DNA from: Tsukamurella sp. PLM1
GTDB lineage: Bacteria > Actinomycetota > Actinomycetes > Mycobacteriales > Mycobacteriaceae
DNA length: 64,000 bases
Reading direction: 5' to 3'
Assembly (NCBI RefSeq): GCF_023168325.1
Contig: NZ_AP025688.1
Span: 868,001 to 932,000, forward strand
The notes under the pieces were generated by a model that did no database searches, was not told the origin of the DNA, and saw only the letters and a list, made by a program, of their open reading frames with translations. Below, one piece after another: positions 8,673 through 21,360 of the stretch. Both the position numbers and the translations under genes were made by a program. Every line of letters starts with the position of its first letter. Position 1 is the first letter of the stretch.

Positions 8673-10276
8673 TCAGTCGGCGGCGGCGACCAGCGGCTCG
8701 AGAGTGAGCGACGGGTGCTCCTTCTCGATGTACTGCAGCCGCCACTTGTCCGAGAACAGGGCCAGCAGCGCACCGTCGTTGCGCTCGAAGACCTCGACGC
8801 CGCGCTGTCGGTTCAGCTCGTCCGCACTGGAGGAGTCCGTGCGCCGCGCCACCGAGTAGCCCAGATGCTCGACCTGCACGTCGACGTTGAACTCCGTCTT
8901 CATGCGGGCGACGACGACCTCGAACTGCATGGGGCCGACTGCGGCCATCACGGGCGAGGCGTCGCCGCGGACGTCGTTGCGCAGCAACTGCACCACGCCC
9001 TCGGTGCCCAACTGTTCGATGCCCTTGCGGAACTGCTTGTACTTGCCGGCGGAGTCCGCACGGACCACCGCGAAGTGCTCCGGCGCGAAGGAGGGGATCG
9101 GCGGGAACTGGACCTTGGCACCGTCGTACAGGGTGTCGCCGGGGGCGAGCGCATTGGCGTTGACGAGGCCCACCACGTCGCCGGGGTAGGCGGTCTCGAC
9201 GGTCTCGCGGTCGCGTCCGACCACCGTCATCGCGTACTTCGTGGCGAAGGGCTTGCCGGTCTGCGCGTGCTGGACCACCATGCCGCGCTCGAACTCGCCG
9301 GAGACGATCCGCATGAACGCCAGCCGATCCCGGTGCGCGGAGTCCATGCCCGCCTGCACCTTGAACACCACGGCGCTGAACGGATCGCCCACCTCCCGCT
9401 CGACGCCCTCGACGGATTCACGGGCGTGCGGTGCGGGGGCCAGCTCGACCAAAGCCTCCAACAGTTGCCGCACACCGAAATTGAGGATCGCCGAGGTGAA
9501 GATCACCGGGGAGGTCTGGCCCGCCAGGAACAGCTCCTGATCGTGGCTCTGCCCCATCTCGGTCATGAGCTCGGTCTCCTCGACCGCCTCGGTCCACACG
9601 TCGCCCTCGCGCTCCAGTGCGGCGTCCGTCGAAAGATGTTCCTCGGGAGCGATCTTCGCGCCGCCCGCAGTCCGCGTGAAGTGCACGTACTCGTCCTTGC
9701 GGACGTCGCGCAGGCCGCGGAAGTCGCCCGCGATGCCCACGGGCCAGAACAGGGAGTGGGCGTCAGCCCGATCCGCTCGGTGATCTCGTCGAGCAGCTCC
9801 AGGGGCGTGCGGCCGGGCCGGTCCCACTTGTTGATCACCGTGATGACGGGGATGCCGCGGTGCCGGCACACCTGGAACAGCTTGAGGGTCTGGGGCTCCA
9901 GGCCCTTCGCGGCGTCGATCAGCATGACCGCGGCGTCCACCGCGGTGAGCACGCGATAGGTGTCCTCGGAGAAGTCCGCGTGGCCGGGGGTATCGACCAG
10001 GTTGATCACCGACGGTTCCGCGTCCTCCGGCGCGCCGGGCGAGGTGTAGTTGAACTGCAGCGCCGTCGAACTCACGGAGATGCCGCGCGCCTTCTCCATC
10101 TCCATCCAGTCGGAGACGGTGGACTTGCGACCGGCCTTGCCGTGGATCGCGCCGGCCTCGTTGATGACCCGGGCGTGCAGGGCCAGCGCCTCCGTCATCG
10201 TCGACTTACCCGCGTCGGGGTGGCTGATGATGGCGAACGTACGGCGGCGGGCGACCTCGTCGGCAATGGAACTCAC
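8673..10276 (-). CDS. prfC: Peptide chain release factor 3 (one frameshift)
   Basis: Translational GTPase that recycles RF1/RF2 from the ribosome. The G domain shows HPDAGKST (P-loop), VDTPGHADF (G3) and VINKWDR (G4); the C-terminal half contains the RF3 segments [13 protein letters not shown] and VGPMQFEVV. The halves are in different frames. Adding one G to the GGG run at 9752-9754 (plus strand) turns TPTPCSGPW into TPTPLFWPVG and gives one protein of about 534 residues, the usual length. Start is GTG at 10276. Confidence 0.92.
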
Positions 10277-10429
10277 GACGAACGAGTTTACGCTGGTCCC
10301 CGCCGCGGCCCGAACCGCAGGACCGCTGCGCTGTGCGGTGCCGGGTGACGTGACTCGAGCGTCGCCTGGAAGTCCGCAGCGCCGAACGGGAGCCGGGGCG
10401 CACCGTCGAACCCGGGAACGCGGGCAGGC

Positions 10430-11014
10430 CTACCAGGCGTGCACGGTGTTCTGCGTGGCCTCGAGGTCGAGGTCGCGGGTGATCAGCAGCTCGACGGCAT
10501 CGGCGGCGTTGGTCACCAGGAGTGGGACCTCGGACTGCTCGGCCTTCGCGAACGGCTTGAGCACGTAGTCGGCGGGGTCCTGGCGCCCGGGCGGGCGGCC
10601 GATTCCGGCGCGGACGCGCAGGTAGTCCTTGGTGCCGAGGTGCTGGCTGAGCGAGCGCAGGCCGTTGTGGCCGCCCTCGCCGCCGCCGCGCTTGAGGCGG
10701 ACGAGCCCGAAGTCGATGTCGAGCTCGTCGTGCACGGCGATCACGTCGGTGGGGGCCACCGAGTAGAACCGCGCCAGCGCCCCCACGGGCTCGCCGGAGA
10801 GGTTCATGAAGGATTGCGGCTTCGCGAGGTACACCTGGCGGCCGGCGAGCCGCGCGCCCGCGACCTCCGCCCCCGACTTCTTGTGTCGGGAGAAGGAGGT
10901 GCGGGCGCGCGACGCGAGCTCGTCGACCACGTGGAAGCCGATGTTGTGGCGGGTTGCGGCGTACTTCTCGCCGGGGTTACCCAGCCCCACGACGATCAGC
11001 GGCCGGTCCGACAT
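10430..11014 (-). CDS. pth: Peptidyl-tRNA hydrolase
   Basis: 194 residues. [20 protein letters not shown] is the defining N-terminal motif with the substrate-binding Asn and the region of the catalytic His; [10 protein letters not shown] supplies the catalytic Asp; [12 protein letters not shown] is the third conserved block. It releases peptides from prematurely dropped tRNAs. It follows rplY by only 2 bp between stop and start, the usual rplY-pth pair of actinobacteria. Confidence 0.97.
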   Translation of the reverse strand: MSDRPLIVVGLGNPGEKYAATRHNIGFHVVDELASRARTSFSRHKKSGAEVAGARLAGRQVYLAKPQSFMNLSGEPVGALARFYSVAPTDVIAVHDELDIDFGLVRLKRGGGEGGHNGLRSLSQHLGTKDYLRVRAGIGRPPGRQDPADYVLKPFAKAEQSEVPLLVTNAADAVELLITRDLDLEATQNTVHAW

Positions 11015-11016
11015 GG

Positions 11017-11613
11017 TTACTCCGCGGCCTCGGCGGCGTCGTCCTCGGTCTCGTCCTCGGACTGCGTGGCGGCGATCTCGGTGACGTTGATGACCAGAGC
11101 CTCGGCGTCGGTGATCACGGTGACGCCGGCAGGGACCTCGAGCTGGCCCGCGGTGACCTGCGTGCCGGCCTCGTAGTTGTGGACGTTGATGACGATGTTC
11201 TCGGGGATGCTCAGCGCGTCGGCCTCGATCTCGACCTCGTTGAGGTCCTGCGCCACCTGGGTGCCGCCGGCGGGCTCGCCCTCGACGATGACGGGCACGG
11301 AGACGGTGACCTTCTCGCCCTTCTTGATCACGAGGAGGTCGGTGTGCTCGATGTAGTTGCGCAGCGGGTGCACCACGACCTGCTTGGTCAGCGCGAGCTG
11401 CTCCTTGCCGTCGATGTCCAGGTTCAGCACGGCGTTGGTGCCGTCCTTGCGCAGGATGGCCGCGAAGTCGCGGGCCACGACGGTGAAGTGCTGGGGCTCG
11501 GTGCCGTGGCCGTACAGGACCACGGGGACGAGGCCGTCGCGGCGGGCGCGGCGCGCGGCGCCCTTGCCGAACTCGGTACGGACGGTGGCGACGAGCTTGT
11601 TGGTGTCGGACAT
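11017..11613 (-). CDS. rplY: 50S ribosomal protein L25 (Ctc form)
   Basis: 198 residues: an N-terminal L25 5S-rRNA-binding domain ([23 protein letters not shown]) followed by the TL5/Ctc beta domain and an acidic Glu/Asp/Ala-rich tail typical of actinobacterial L25. It binds 5S rRNA in the large subunit. It heads the rplY-pth unit; a possible -10 TAGACT on the minus strand lies at 11757-11752. Confidence 0.96.
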   Translation of the reverse strand: MSDTNKLVATVRTEFGKGAARRARRDGLVPVVLYGHGTEPQHFTVVARDFAAILRKDGTNAVLNLDIDGKEQLALTKQVVVHPLRNYIEHTDLLVIKKGEKVTVSVPVIVEGEPAGGTQVAQDLNEVEIEADALSIPENIVINVHNYEAGTQVTAGQLEVPAGVTVITDAEALVINVTEIAATQSEDETEDDAAEAAE

Positions 11614-11850
11614 GATGCTCCTACGTGCGGTTTCTTCGGCCCCGGCGCTACCGAGGCGGTCCGCACCGCATCACGCGGGCTCCGCGGGACGAAGTGCCGT
11701 TCGCGTCGATCACGGCGGCCCGGGCCGCCCTCGCCGAGAAGGTCGCCGCACAGTCTAGCGAACGCGCCGCTCAGGAGCGAAATCGAAGTTTCGCCAACGC
11801 GTCATGTCCAGTTCGCGCGGGCGCCACGCCACATCGGCACCATCGACCTC
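11614..11850. other. 237-bp divergent intergenic region
   Basis: Non-coding DNA between rplY (minus) and the epoxide-hydrolase-like gene (plus). Apart from the weak -10-like TAGACT for rplY I see no clear operator, riboswitch or small ORF here. Confidence 0.5.
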
Positions 11851-12294
11851 GTGAACAACTCCCCGCTGTGGTCGCCGCAGGACGTCGCCGAGCGCTTCGT
11901 CGACGCGCTGGGCAGCGGCGACTACGAGATCGCCGAGCAACTGCTCGCCAAGGGCGTCGAGTACCGGCGCACTGGTGGGCGACCGCTGAAGGGACGTGCG
12001 GCCGTCGCCCGGCACTTCCGCTGGCACGCCCGCACCCGGGTGGCGATGCAGGCCGTTCTGCTGTCCTCCGAGCAGGTCGGGAGGGCCGCGGTCACCGAAC
12101 GCGTCACCGCCCTCGTCTACGGCCCGCTGCGGATCCAGTTCCAGGTCCGTGGCCGGTTCGAGGTGGAATGCGGCCGGATCGTGGCCTGGCGCGACGAGGT
12201 GGAACCGGTCGCCGTGCTCCGCGCTGCCGCTCGCGCGGTCGCCGGCGTCGTCTACGCGCCCGCGCGGCCGACCTTTCCTCGCGCGGCGATCTGA
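11851..12294 (+). CDS. SnoaL-like / limonene-1,2-epoxide hydrolase family protein
   Basis: 147 residues starting from GTG 11851 (VNNSPLWSPQDVAERFVDAL). The fold pattern is that of the NTF2-like cone: an N-terminal helix with FVDALGSGDYEIAEQLLA, then RPLKGRAAVARHFRWH and strands ending in RIVAWRDEVEP. The Arg and two Asp residues in the last strand region resemble the catalytic set of limonene-epoxide-hydrolase-type members, so an epoxide-hydrolase function is plausible but unproven. The preceding 237 bp hold no gene. Confidence 0.65.
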   Translation: MNNSPLWSPQDVAERFVDALGSGDYEIAEQLLAKGVEYRRTGGRPLKGRAAVARHFRWHARTRVAMQAVLLSSEQVGRAAVTERVTALVYGPLRIQFQVRGRFEVECGRIVAWRDEVEPVAVLRAAARAVAGVVYAPARPTFPRAAI

Positions 12295-12357
12295 GCTCCG
12301 GTTCCCGCGCCGACCCTGCGGGGAAGCAGCGCGCACCCTCCCGGCGTTGCACCGGGC

Positions 12358-13176
12358 ATGACGAATCTGGGCAGGTTGGGAATCTGGCGGGGCGCGACGC
12401 AGGCCGACGATGCGTTCGCCACGCGGGCCGAGGCCTTGGGCTACGGCACGCTGTGGCTGGGCGGATCTCCCGGGGGCGATCTCGCCGTCGTCGATGAACT
12501 GCTCGGCGCGACGACCGGCCTCGTGGTCGCGACGGGCATCCTCAACATCTGGCAGGACGATGCGCGCTCCGCGGCGAGGGCTTACCGTCGCATCGAGGAG
12601 GCGCACCCCGGCCGGTTCGTGCTCGGCATCGGCGCCGGCCACCGCGAGGCCACCGCCGACTACCGCACGCCCTACCGGGCGCTCGTCGACTACCTGGACG
12701 TCCTCGCCGCCGAGGGGGTGCCGAAGGAGCAGACGGTGCTCGCCGCGCTCGGCCCTAAGGTGCTGCGCCTGGCAGCCGACCGCACGGCCGGCGCCCACCC
12801 GTATCTGACCACCCCCGAGCACACCCGCCGGGCGCGCGAGATCCTGGGCGCCGGAGTGCTTCTCGCGCCCGAGCAGAAGGTGGTGCTCGACGAGGACTCC
12901 GCCCGAGGTCGCGCGATCGGCCGCAAGACGGTGAATTTCTACCTGGGCTTGCAGAACTACGTCGCCAACCTGCGGCGCCTCGGGTTCGACGACGCCGACG
13001 TCGAGAAGCCCGGCAGCGACCGGCTGGTCGACGTGCTGGCCGTGCACGGCGACGGCGACGCCATCGCCGCGGGCGTGCGCGCGCACCTCGACGCCGGCGC
13101 CGACCACGTCGCCGTGCAGGCGCTCGGCGACGACCCGTGGCCCGCGCTGGAGGCCATCGCGCAGCGGGTTCGGTGA
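12358..13176 (+). CDS. LLM-class F420-dependent oxidoreductase
   Basis: 272 residues of a luciferase-like TIM barrel. LGIWRGATQADDAFATRAEA and YGTLWLGGSPGGDL are the N-terminal strands; VVATGILNIWQDDARSAARAY and FVLGIGAGHRE form the cofactor-binding part seen in mycobacterial F420-type members. It would reduce an unknown organic substrate with reduced F420. It sits 63 bp after the SnoaL-like gene in the same direction, possibly in one transcript. Confidence 0.85.
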   Translation: MTNLGRLGIWRGATQADDAFATRAEALGYGTLWLGGSPGGDLAVVDELLGATTGLVVATGILNIWQDDARSAARAYRRIEEAHPGRFVLGIGAGHREATADYRTPYRALVDYLDVLAAEGVPKEQTVLAALGPKVLRLAADRTAGAHPYLTTPEHTRRAREILGAGVLLAPEQKVVLDEDSARGRAIGRKTVNFYLGLQNYVANLRRLGFDDADVEKPGSDRLVDVLAVHGDGDAIAAGVRAHLDAGADHVAVQALGDDPWPALEAIAQRVR

Positions 13177-13196
13177 CCGTACGGCACGATGGTGCC

Positions 13197-14027
13197 GTGG
13201 ATCTGAAAGCCGAAGCCGCCGCCAACCTCGCCGACTTCACGAAGGAGTCGTTCACCGACGCCGGCGTGACCCACGACCTCTACCGGAAGGGCGCGGGCCC
13301 TGCGGTGATCGTCATCGCCGAGATCCCGGGCATCACCCCGAAGGTGCTCGATTTCGCGCGCACGCTCGTGGACGCGGGCTTCACCGCGGTCCTGCCGCAC
13401 CTGTTCGGCGTCCCCGGCCTGGACGCGGGGAATCCGAAGAAGGTCGGCGTGCAGGGGATGGCGATGGCCGGCGCGTCGCTCGCGCCGCTGTGCGTGAGCA
13501 AGGAGTTCACCATCCTCGCGGTAGGCAAGTCGTCGCCCGTGGTGACGTGGCTGCGCGCGCTCGCCCGGCAGGAGCACCAGCGCTGCGGCGGCAAGGGCGT
13601 CGGCGCAGTCGGGATGTGCCTCACGGGAGGGTTCGCGCTCGGCATGGCGGTCGACGACGTGCTGCTCGCGCCGGTGCTCAGCCAGCCCTCGATGCCGTTG
13701 GGCATCACGGCGAGCCGGCGCCGCACCATCGACATCTCGCCGCAGGACCTGGACACCGTGAAGGTGCGCTGCGCCAAGCAGGGGCTGAAGGTGATGGGGC
13801 TGCGGTTCAAGAGCGACAAGCTGGTGCCCGACGAGCGGTTCGCCTTCCTCCGTGAGCAGCTCGGCGACGCCTTCGTCGCCGTCGAGCTCGACGACGACGC
13901 CGCGAACCCCGACGCGCTGCTCACCCCGCACTCCGTCCTCACTGAGCACCTCATCGACGAGCCGGGCCAGCCCACGCGCCAGGCGCTGGACGACGTCGTC
14001 CAACTGATGCGCGACACGCTGCGGTAG
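13197..14027 (+). CDS. Dienelactone-hydrolase-family protein
   Basis: 276 residues from GTG 13197. An alpha/beta hydrolase: VIVIAEIPGITPKVLDFART is the first strand-turn with the acidic partner, GVGAVGMCLTGGFALGMA is the nucleophile elbow with cysteine (GxCxGG) as in dienelactone hydrolases. The C-terminal part provides acidic and His residues. The substrate is unknown. It begins 20 bp after the LLM gene. A short TAGCC...GGCTA hairpin at 14025-14043 probably ends both this transcript and the convergent encapsulin operon. Confidence 0.8.
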   Translation: MDLKAEAAANLADFTKESFTDAGVTHDLYRKGAGPAVIVIAEIPGITPKVLDFARTLVDAGFTAVLPHLFGVPGLDAGNPKKVGVQGMAMAGASLAPLCVSKEFTILAVGKSSPVVTWLRALARQEHQRCGGKGVGAVGMCLTGGFALGMAVDDVLLAPVLSQPSMPLGITASRRRTIDISPQDLDTVKVRCAKQGLKVMGLRFKSDKLVPDERFAFLREQLGDAFVAVELDDDAANPDALLTPHSVLTEHLIDEPGQPTRQALDDVVQLMRDTLR

Positions 14028-14040
14028 CCGCCGAGCGGGG

Positions 14041-14199
14041 CTAGGAGAGGCCCTCCTCCTCGGCGAGGGTTCCCTCGCCGTCGCCGGTGAGTTCCTCGCC
14101 GATGGCCTCGCGGGCCTCGGCCTGCGCCTCGGCCGCTTCATCGGCGGCCTCGGCGGGAGTCTCCGCCAGCGAGGCCAGGTCGTCGTTGTCGTCGCTCAT
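14041..14199 (-). CDS. 52-residue acidic microprotein
   Basis: MSDDNDDLASLAETPAEAAD and on to a Glu/Ala-rich end (EEEGLS). Over a third of the residues are Asp or Glu; it is likely disordered or a single helix. Its ATG overlaps the stop of the 34-residue gene upstream (ATGA), so three cistrons in a row are translationally coupled to the Clp unfoldase. I know no family. It has no encapsulin cargo-loading motif. Confidence 0.65.
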   Translation of the reverse strand: MSDDNDDLASLAETPAEAADEAAEAQAEAREAIGEELTGDGEGTLAEEEGLS

Positions 14200-14296
14200 T
14201 CCAGGCGCTCCTGTTCCTCGCGCTCGAGGCGATCGCGCTCCTCCTGCTTGCGCTTCTCCTCGTGTTCGATCGCTTCTTCTCTGGCGTTCTTGTCGC

Positions 14297-14300
<4 letters not shown>
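14196..14300 (-). CDS. 34-residue charged microprotein
   Basis: MSDKNAREEAIEHEEKRKQE and on to EEQERLE: a strongly charged, continuous helix-former of Arg/Lys/Glu, too short for normal gene calling. The ATG overlaps the Clp stop codon (ATGA) and its own TGA overlaps the ATG of the next microprotein. The tight coupling and absence of other explanation argue that it is a real gene. Possible roles are an adaptor or stabiliser of the Clp ATPase; this is inference. Confidence 0.6.
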
Positions 14301-16852
<2,552 letters not shown>

Positions 16853-16887
16853 GTACTGGTCCGTTCGTAGCGGGGGCGGTTGGTGGA

Positions 16888-17684
16888 TCAGGCGGTCAGC
16901 GAAACGGCCGCCTCGGGGGTGTAGGCGAGGAACGTGAACGTCTCCTGCAGGTACAGCTGCACGGTGTCGGCGTCGTGGGAGAGGTAGCCGATCTCCACGT
17001 CGCTGCCGAGGCGCAGGTCGAAATCGCCGCCGCGGGTGGTGAGGACGAATGCGCCGTCGATCGCGGGTGCCCAGATGATCTCGCCGTCCACGAGGCGCCG
17101 TAGCTGCTCGCGCACCGGGTAGCCGTGGTCGGAGGTCTCGCTGACCTTGGTGTACGAGTCCGCCGACAGGAGCACCGAGTACGGCCCGTCGACACCCGCC
17201 AGGCGCAGGTCCGACAGCGCCTGGGAGACCACGTCGGGGATATCCCGGGGGTCGTCGGGGAGTTTGAGATCGCCCCCGAGGCGGTGTTGCGGATCCCGGG
17301 GATGGACGCAGCGGGGTAGCCCTCGAAGACGGCGCGGTCCTCGGCGAACGCGAGCTTCTGCGCGGCATCCTTGACGGGGTCCCAGTCCGCGTCCTGCGCA
17401 CCGCGCTCGACGGAGTCGATCGCCTTGCGGCTCAGGGTGAACGGCACGCGCAGGCGGACCAGTGGACGGCTGTCGCGCAGGTGCGCCTGCACGCCGTCGG
17501 CGGGACCGGATACGCCCACGAGGTGCCCGGTGCCCACCGCGGCGGCGGTCGGGCCGGCGGGCTCGGCCACGTCCACCACGCGGCGGCCCGCGATATTGCG
17601 CTTGAAGGTGCGGGTGGCTTCGGTCTCGATCTCGGTCCACGCCTCCGTGGTGACGGGAGCGAGGTCGCGGTACAGGTTGTTCAT
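16888..17684 (-). CDS. Encapsulin shell protein (one frameshift)
   Basis: About 265 residues of a family 1 encapsulin (linocin M18-like, HK97 phage-capsid fold). [20 protein letters not shown] and [14 protein letters not shown] are the family N-terminus; [20 protein letters not shown] near the end is the conserved C-terminal part. Frames join if one C is added to the CCCCC run at 17273-17277 (plus strand), giving [14 protein letters not shown]. The ATG overlaps the DyP stop (ATGA). The shell should package the peroxidase just upstream. Confidence 0.93.
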
Positions 17685-18692
17685 CGGGGACTTCCTTTCA
17701 GGCTGCCGATGGCGAGCGAGCCGTCCGGGACGGACGGTTCCGGTGCGGGTTCAGCGGCGGGCTCCGCCGCGAACGGGGGAGGATCGTCGAGCAGCCCCGC
17801 GGGCGGGGTGAAGAACAGGCATCCGGTGTGCGCGGTCGAGTAGTCGAGGATCCGATCGGTGTTGCCGGGCGGGTCGCCCAGGAACATGTTGCGCAGCAGC
17901 CGTTCCGTGACCTTCGGATCGCGGGAGTAGCCGATGAAGTACGTGCCGAACTCGCCCTTGCCGACCTCGCCGAAGGGCATGTTCTGCCGGACGATCTTCA
18001 GTTCGTTGCCCGCGTCGTCGGTGATCACGTTCAGTGCGATGTGCGCGTTCGCGGGCTTGACGTCGTCGTCCATCTCGATGTCCTCGAGCTTGGACCGGCC
18101 GATCACCCTCTCCTGCTCCTCCACGGACAGGGCGCGCCACGCGGCCATGTCGTGCAGGTACTTCTGGACGTGCACGTAACTCCCGCCGGCGAAGGCCGGG
18201 TCCTCGGTTCCGATCTCGGTGGAGCGCACCGCGAGATCACCCGACGGGTTCTCCGTGCCGTCCGCGAAACCCAGCAGGTCACGGTTGTCGAAGAACCGGA
18301 ACCCGTGCACCTCGTCGATGACCCGCACGGCATCACCGAACGCGTCGAGGGTACGGGCCGCGAGCTCGAAGCACATGTCCAGCGACTCCGCCTTGATGTG
18401 CAGCAGCAGATCGCCCGGAGTGGACGGCGCGGTGCCGCGGACCATCGAGCTCGACGAACGGGTGCAGCCCCGCGGGCTTGGGCCCGGCGAACAGCCGGTC
18501 CCAGGCTTCGGACCCGATGGAGGTGATGAGGGTGAGCCGTTTGTCGGGGTAGCGGAACCCGACGGAGCGGACGAGCGCGGAGAGGTCGCCGAGCGTGTCG
18601 TGGACCCGTTCTTCGCCACCGCGCTCGATCGTGGCGACGACGAACATCGCCGCACTCGACAAGGGGGTGAGGACTTCTTGAGGTTGCGCCAC
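17681..18692 (-). CDS. Dye-decolorizing peroxidase, encapsulin cargo (one frameshift)
   Basis: B-type DyP haem peroxidase. LLGFADGTENPSG carries the GXXDG motif with the distal Asp, and the region ANAHI supplies the expected proximal-side His; DRILDYSTAHTGCLFFTPP is the conserved C-terminal part. A Pro/Glu/Ala linker is followed by [14 protein letters not shown], a clear encapsulin cargo-loading peptide. The N-terminal VLTPLSSAAMFVVATIERGG is in another frame; the break is near 18437-18447 and needs +2 or -1 nt. Start taken at GTG 18692; GTG 18701 is an alternative. Confidence 0.92.
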
Positions 18693-18792
18693 GTTTCTCA
18701 CCCTAATCCCGTGCGTGCGATGATGCCGGGGTAAACGCGGGCCCCGTCCGACCCCGGGCGACGGTCCGGCCGTGATACCCGAGGGAGTGGAC

Positions 18793-18984
18793 ATGATCTG
18801 GATCGTGGCGGCGGTACTTCTGGTCGCGGTGCTCGTGGGCCTGTTCTTCGCGTGCGCGGTATCCACACCCCGGCGCCCGGCCTCGGACGCGACGTACACC
18901 ACCAACGCGTACATCGCGGCGGGCGCGGTCACCGGATCCGCTCTGCTCGCGGTGGCCGGCGTGATCCTTGTGGCCACTGCGTAG
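18793..18984 (+). CDS. Small two-helix membrane protein
   Basis: 63 residues: an N-terminal hydrophobic helix (MIWIVAAVLLVAVLVGLFFA), a short polar loop with Arg/Pro and Thr/Asn, then a second helix (AAGAVTGSALLAVAGVILVA). The ATG at 18793 has GAGGGAG upstream. Its stop lies inside the first codons of the FUSC-like gene, so the two may be coupled. No family recognised. Confidence 0.55.
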   Translation: MIWIVAAVLLVAVLVGLFFACAVSTPRRPASDATYTTNAYIAAGAVTGSALLAVAGVILVATA

Positions 18985-20028
18985 GCGGATCCCCGGGTGG
19001 GACCTCGTACCACCCGTATTCCGGCCCGACCTCGCCGACGGCGGCCACGCGCTGCGGGTGGCGATCGCTCTGCTCGTTCCGGGTGTCCTGCTGATCATGT
19101 GGGGCCGTCCTGAGTTGTTGGTGTACGCGGAGTTCGGGGCGTTCGCGGGCATGTACGGCCGCGGCGAGACGGGGCGGCCGCGGATCGTCCACCAGGTCCA
19201 GGCCGGCGGCCTGCTGACCGCGGGCGAGGCCCTCGGCATCACGCTCGCCGTGACCGAATCGCCGCCGTGGGTGCTCGTGCTGGTGGGGGTGGCGTTCGCG
19301 ACGGTCGCCTCCGTCCTCGCCGACGCGGTGCGGCTGCGCCCGGCGGGGCCGTTCTTCTTCCTGTTCGCGCTCGGGGCGACCGCCACGCTGCCCGCCGATC
19401 TGGCGCCGCCCGGCCAGGCGCTCGCGATCTGTGTCGCGACGGTGGCGTTCGCCGTCCTGGTCGGATCGATCGGCCGCCCCGACCCGCTGCGCGGCCGGCC
19501 CTGGTGGGACGGCATCGCGATGGTCGTCCGCCGGCCGGCGCCGGGCGTCGGCATCCACGCCGTGCGGTACGCGCTCGCCGTCGGGACCGCGGGAGGGGTG
19601 GGCGTCGCGCTCGGCGTCGACCACGCGAACTGGGCGATGGCGGCGGCCGCGGTACCGCTCGCGGTGATCGACTCCGGCGACCGTCGGAGGTCGAGGCCTC
19701 GGTGGTGCTGACCCGGGCGGCGCACCGCACCGTCGGCACGGTCATAGGGCTGGCGCTGACCGCCGTGCTGCTCGCGATCGACCCCGGCCCCACCGCGCTC
19801 GCGCTGGTGGCGATCGCTTTGCTGTTCCCGACGGAACTGTACATGGCCCGGCACTACGCCATCGCCATCGGCTTCTTCACCCCGTTGATCCTGCTGCTCA
19901 CCGAGCTGGCGGACCCGTCCGATCCGTGGCGGATGCTGCTCTACCGCGGCGTGGACACCGTGATCGGCGTGGTCGTCGGCGTGGCCGTCGCGCTCCTGGT
20001 GCGCAGCCCGGCCGAGCGGCGCCGCTGA
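18968..20028 (+). CDS. FUSC-like membrane protein (one frameshift)
   Basis: About 350 residues, many transmembrane helices in two groups separated by a cytoplasmic Arg-rich stretch (RPDPLRGRPWWDG). The second group LAIDPGPTALALVAIALLFP then PTELYMARHYA and RGVDTVIGVVVGVAVALLV resembles the FUSC/aromatic-acid exporter fold. Adding one C at 19681-19682 joins IDSGD to PSEVEASVVLTRA. The assumed start is a TTG at 18968 that overlaps the small membrane protein; a later start is possible. Transport function is inferred from the fold only. Confidence 0.7.
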
Positions 20029-20064
20029 AGCGCCGCGCGTGCCGGGACCGCGCACCGTCGGCGA

Positions 20065-21243
20065 TCAGACGTGCGCGCCCGGGCTGGCGGAGCCGTCGGA
20101 GGTGTACGAGCTCGCACCCACGCCCGCCAGCGCGCCGCCGTCCACGATGAGGTACTCGTCGCGGATCGGCGAACCGGCGAAGAAGTCCTCGAGGATCTCG
20201 CGGGTGCCCGCCGCGTACCGGGCCTGCGCGGAGAGCGTCGTTCCGGAGACGTGCGGCGTCATCGCGTGGTGCGGCATGGTGCGCCACGGGTGATCGACGG
20301 CCGGCGGCTGCGGGAACCAGACGTCGCCCGCGTAGCCCGCGAGCCGGCCGGATTCGAGCGCGGCCACGATGTCGTCCCGGACCACGATCTCGGCGCGCGC
20401 GGTGTTGACGATGTAGGAGCCGCGGCGCATCGTGGCCAGGAGGTCGGCGTCGAACATGTGGTAGGTCTTCGGGTGCAGCGGGGCGTGGATGTCGACAACG
20501 TCCACCGAGCGCACCAGCGACTCCACCGAGTCGTGGTATGTCAGGTTCAGCTCCTGCTCGACCTCCAGCGGCAGGCGCCGGGTGTCGAAGTAGTGCAGCC
20601 GCACGCCGAACGGGGCGAGACGGCGCATCACAGCCTGGCCGATGCGGCCGGCGGCGATGATGCCGACGTCCATGCCCTCGAGGTCGTAGGCGCGCTCCAC
20701 GCAGTCGGCGATGTTCCAGCCGCCCTCGATGACCCACTTGTACGAGGGGACGAAATTGCGCACCAGCGTGAGGATCTGCATCACGGCGTGCTCGGCGACG
20801 CTGATCGAGTTGCTGTAGGTGACCTCGGCGACGGTGACGCCGGCCTTGATCGCGGCGTCCAGATCCACGTGGTCCGAACCGATCCCGGCAGTGAGCGCGA
20901 GCTTGAGGTTGGGCGCCTTGGCGATCCGTTCGGCCGAGAGGTAGGCGGGCCAGAAGGGCTGGGAGATCACCACTTCGGCGTCGGCGAGGTGCCGCTCGAA
21001 CTCCTCGCCCTCCTTGTCGGACGTGACGATCAGTTCGTGGCCGGCGGCCTCCAGGTACTTCCGCAGGCCCAGCTCGCCGGACACGCAGCCGAGCAGTTCC
21101 CCGGGCGTGAAGTCGATGTCCTCAGGAGAGGGAATGGTCTGGCCGCCGGGGTACGCCTCGATCAGCGGGATGGAGTCGCGGGCGTACTCGGGCGGGTAGC
21201 CCGTCACCGGGTCGGGGTACAGTACACACAGGATCTTCGCCAT
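20065..21243 (-). CDS. fdh: NAD-dependent formate dehydrogenase
   Basis: 392 residues, the length of bacterial NAD-FDH such as the Pseudomonas sp. 101 enzyme. Present are GIGSDHVDLDAAIKAGVTVAE (substrate side), the Rossmann segment with GIIAAGRIGQAVM and the acidic YFDTRR that selects NAD, and TPHVSGTTLSAQARY with the catalytic His. The usual NTARG is NTARA here, next to the catalytic Arg. It oxidises formate to CO2 and gives NADH. It follows a LysR gene in the same direction with a 117-bp gap. Confidence 0.93.
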   Translation of the reverse strand: MAKILCVLYPDPVTGYPPEYARDSIPLIEAYPGGQTIPSPEDIDFTPGELLGCVSGELGLRKYLEAAGHELIVTSDKEGEEFERHLADAEVVISQPFWPAYLSAERIAKAPNLKLALTAGIGSDHVDLDAAIKAGVTVAEVTYSNSISVAEHAVMQILTLVRNFVPSYKWVIEGGWNIADCVERAYDLEGMDVGIIAAGRIGQAVMRRLAPFGVRLHYFDTRRLPLEVEQELNLTYHDSVESLVRSVDVVDIHAPLHPKTYHMFDADLLATMRRGSYIVNTARAEIVVRDDIVAALESGRLAGYAGDVWFPQPPAVDHPWRTMPHHAMTPHVSGTTLSAQARYAAGTREILEDFFAGSPIRDEYLIVDGGALAGVGASSYTSDGSASPGAHV

Positions 21244-21360
21244 TATCGCTCCTTGAATCGGAGAGGGGCAGAACCGATTTCGTCCCTCTGCCTCTACTGT
21301 CCCGCCGATCGGGGTGTGGCGTCCAATACGTCTCTCCGCTCGCCCGATAGGCGGCGCCGA

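Noticed and set aside
18772-18792. Earlier GTG start for the small membrane protein
   Set aside because: The ATG at 18793 has a proper GAGGGAG ribosome site that the earlier start would cover.
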